Assembly (NCBI GenBank): GCA_002729275.1
Contig: PBTP01000042.1
Location: 51,476 to 59,216 of the forward strand
Direction of reading: 5' to 3'
Length of the DNA: 7,741 nucleotides
DNA from: Roseibacillus sp.
GTDB lineage: Bacteria; Verrucomicrobiota; Verrucomicrobiia; Verrucomicrobiales; Akkermansiaceae
Both the position numbers and the translations under genes were made by a program. The notes below the pieces were generated by a model. It was not told the DNA's origin and ran no database searches. It was given only the letters and a program-made list of their open reading frames with translations. Each line of letters begins with the position of its first letter. The first letter of the stretch is position 1. Shown piece after piece: positions 6,254 through 7,741 of this stretch.

Positions 6254-7741
6254 CTACTCGATCCGGATAATATGTGAGGCATCGTAAGTTCGACCGTACA
6301 TGTCCTCGGTCTGGACCCAGAGCCGGTGAACACCCTGAAGATCCTTGAGCGGGAGACTCGCCTTCCAAAGATGGTGTGACGGCACGGCGCCAGGCAGGGT
6401 AATACCTTCCAGTTTGTCGCGACGGCTATCCTCCCGCTTCTTCAGGGTAAGAAAGTCCGGGTCGGGTTCCACGCTTTTGAGAAGGGTGATCCATTGGCCA
6501 TTTTCCCCGAGGCGCATCCGAACCTTGGAGTGGCGAGAGCCATTGAAGACATTGGCGTAGACGGTGACCTTTTCGGTTCCTCCCTTGACCACGGAGGGGG
6601 CTTCGATGCGGAGTTGGTAATCAGCCGGACGCCGGCTGGCCTTGAAATCGACCACTGCCTGATTTCCATCAAAGGTGATGGTGGAGTAGCCGCGGGGGGC
6701 GCCGTCCCTTCCTAGCGAATGGGGAATGCCGAGTTCGTCCGGTTCCCCCCGCCACCAACTTCCGCAGACTGTAACATTTACGACATGGTGGTGTGGCTTC
6801 TTTCCCTTCCAGCCGTCCTTCTCGTCGAGGAACATGTGGGCGTGCCAGTGGGTGTGGCCCGAGATGGACATGGTATAGGGACGCTTTTCAATCAGACGGA
6901 ACAGGCGGTCACGTTCCGGGCTGGGAGTGAGGGGTGACTCCGAGGTCTTGAGCGGAATGTGCATCATCAGCATAAGCAGTTCATTTTCTGGAAGATGGGG
7001 GAGCAGGTTCTCGAGAAAGGTCAATTGCTCCTCGCCGAGCTCTCCCGTGTAGCCACCAGTTCCTCCTGATTTCTTTGAGCCACCCCACATCACGTTATCT
7101 AGGACAACGAAATTTACTGGTCCCCACGTAAAGGCGTGGTAGGGAGGGCCATAGACTCGCTCAAAGGTTTCGTCCGAGGTCCTGTCATCAGGAGCATCAA
7201 AATTGAGGTCGTGGTTACCAATGACGTTCCACCATGGCACGCCTACGAGTGCTACAATGCTGTTGTGTGTTTCAAACAGAGAGAGATCATCAAAGAGAAT
7301 GTCTCCAAGGGTCACCCCAAATTCGGCATCCGTTCCGATCAATTCCTGAATGGTATCGCGCGCCATGAAGTCGAGTTCCTTGGTATTGCGTGACTGGGTA
7401 TCGCCGAAGAAGTGGGCCTTGAACTTGAAGGGTTCGTCCTGACGGGTCAGGGGAAAGTCAATCGAGGCGGGCAGGGGGCCGGTTGGCTTTACGCCGGGAA
7501 ACTTACTTTGTGGTGAGCCCTTGGGTTTGTGCAGGTAGTAGAAACGGGGGAGTTGTTGGTCGCTGACAGGCGGCATCCAGCCTCGTGGCTTGATGACGGA
7601 AAAGATGCAGTCGTCGCGGACGGGCAGTGTCCAGCGCCCCATCGGGTCAGTGGGGACTACCTCCCGCTGATTGGAAACAAGGACGTTGGGCAGGCCCGGT
7701 TCTCCCGGATCTCGTTTTCCGTTACGATTGCGGTCGTCATA
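6254..7741 (-). CDS. Calcineurin-like metallophosphoesterase with MetallophosN and MetallophosC domains (5' end beyond right edge)
   Basis: The frame stays open from the stop at 6256-6254 to the right edge, giving 495 residues. The ATG at 7642 is internal: the 33 residues before it (from DDRNRNGKRDPGEPG, a D-x-N-x-N-G calcium-type loop, to PTDP) complete a MetallophosN prealbumin-like domain with TDPMGRWTLPV. In fragment numbering the catalytic domain has FFGDTQ (Asp114, Gln116), GDILFDD (Asp147), GNHD (Asn176, His177), MMHIP (His261) and GHTHWH (His296, His298). This is the full set of ligands for the two-metal centre, so the enzyme should be active on phosphomonoesters or diesters. After the core comes a MetallophosC beta domain (from about residue 373, DYQLRIEAPS, to the end, SHIIRIE), preceded by RGYSTITFDGNQAVVDFK. 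Family members are usually exported, but the signal peptide would lie outside the window. The gene lies 53 nt upstream of the sulfatase on the same strand, so the two are probably co-transcribed. The substrate is unknown. Confidence 0.92.
   Translation of the reverse strand, partial: YDDRNRNGKRDPGEPGLPNVLVSNQREVVPTDPMGRWTLPVRDDCIFSVIKPRGWMPPVSDQQLPRFYYLHKPKGSPQSKFPGVKPTGPLPASIDFPLTRQDEPFKFKAHFFGDTQSRNTKELDFMARDTIQELIGTDAEFGVTLGDILFDDLSLFETHNSIVALVGVPWWNVIGNHDLNFDAPDDRTSDETFERVYGPPYHAFTWGPVNFVVLDNVMWGGSKKSGGTGGYTGELGEEQLTFLENLLPHLPENELLMLMMHIPLKTSESPLTPSPERDRLFRLIEKRPYTMSISGHTHWHAHMFLDEKDGWKGKKPHHHVVNVTVCGSWWRGEPDELGIPHSLGRDGAPRGYSTITFDGNQAVVDFKASRRPADYQLRIEAPSVVKGGTEKVTVYANVFNGSRHSKVRMRLGENGQWITLLKSVEPDPDFLTLKKREDSRRDKLEGITLPGAVPSHHLWKASLPLKDLQGVHRLWVQTEDMYGRTYDASHIIRIE

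Noticed and set aside
6201..6368. Longer sulfatase reading frame starting at an ATG at 6368
   Set aside because: It would overlap the phosphoesterase gene by more than 100 nt, and its extra 56 residues are the other-frame translation of that gene. The ATG at 6200 begins a good signal peptide.
1..7741. CRISPR array, tRNA or rRNA genes, insertion sequence, toxin-antitoxin or phage-defence genes
   Set aside because: No regularly spaced repeats, no tRNA-like cloverleaf, no transposase or terminal inverted repeats, and no small paired genes were seen. Coding sequence fills almost the whole window.

Overview
The window looks like a piece of a chromosome from the Planctomycetes-Verrucomicrobia-Lentisphaerae group, most likely a verrucomicrobium. 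This rests on gene content and protein style, not on a marker gene. The signs are a secreted Cys-type sulfatase, a secreted phosphoesterase with MetallophosN/MetallophosC domains, and a very large modular CotH/lamin-tail protein. That large protein has a D-x-D-x-D-G-I-P calcium-type motif and a C-terminal module ending in RYFRIK, a tail style I associate with Verrucomicrobia. There is no RNA gene, CRISPR array, insertion sequence or phage gene.

All five genes lie on the minus strand, so transcription runs from the right edge to the left. In order they are: (1) a calcineurin-like phosphoesterase whose 5' end lies beyond the right edge (7741 to 6254); (2) a secreted sulfatase (6200 to 4794), 53 nt downstream; (3) a 1211-residue secreted CotH-kinase-like multidomain protein (4637 to 1002), after a 156-nt gap with two small hairpins and a weak promoter candidate; (4) a 207-residue exported protein with a cysteine-rich N-terminal part and two heavy-metal-associated-like domains that have lost the metal-binding cysteines (885 to 262), probably starting at TTG; (5) the first 24 codons of a Gfo/Idh/MocA-family oxidoreductase (74 to the left edge), which the six-frame translation does not show because the window cuts it.

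The phosphoesterase and sulfatase are close enough to be co-transcribed and both act outside the cytoplasm. Together they suggest removal of phosphate and sulfate esters from external polymers, but no glycoside hydrolase or transporter is visible to show a full polysaccharide locus. The CotH protein is probably a cell-surface or secreted protein with a kinase-like core between binding modules. The HMA-like protein and the oxidoreductase may be separate transcription units. The best leads for something undescribed are the CotH architecture with its altered active-site motif, the HMA-like protein without CxxC, and the competing hairpins between those two genes.
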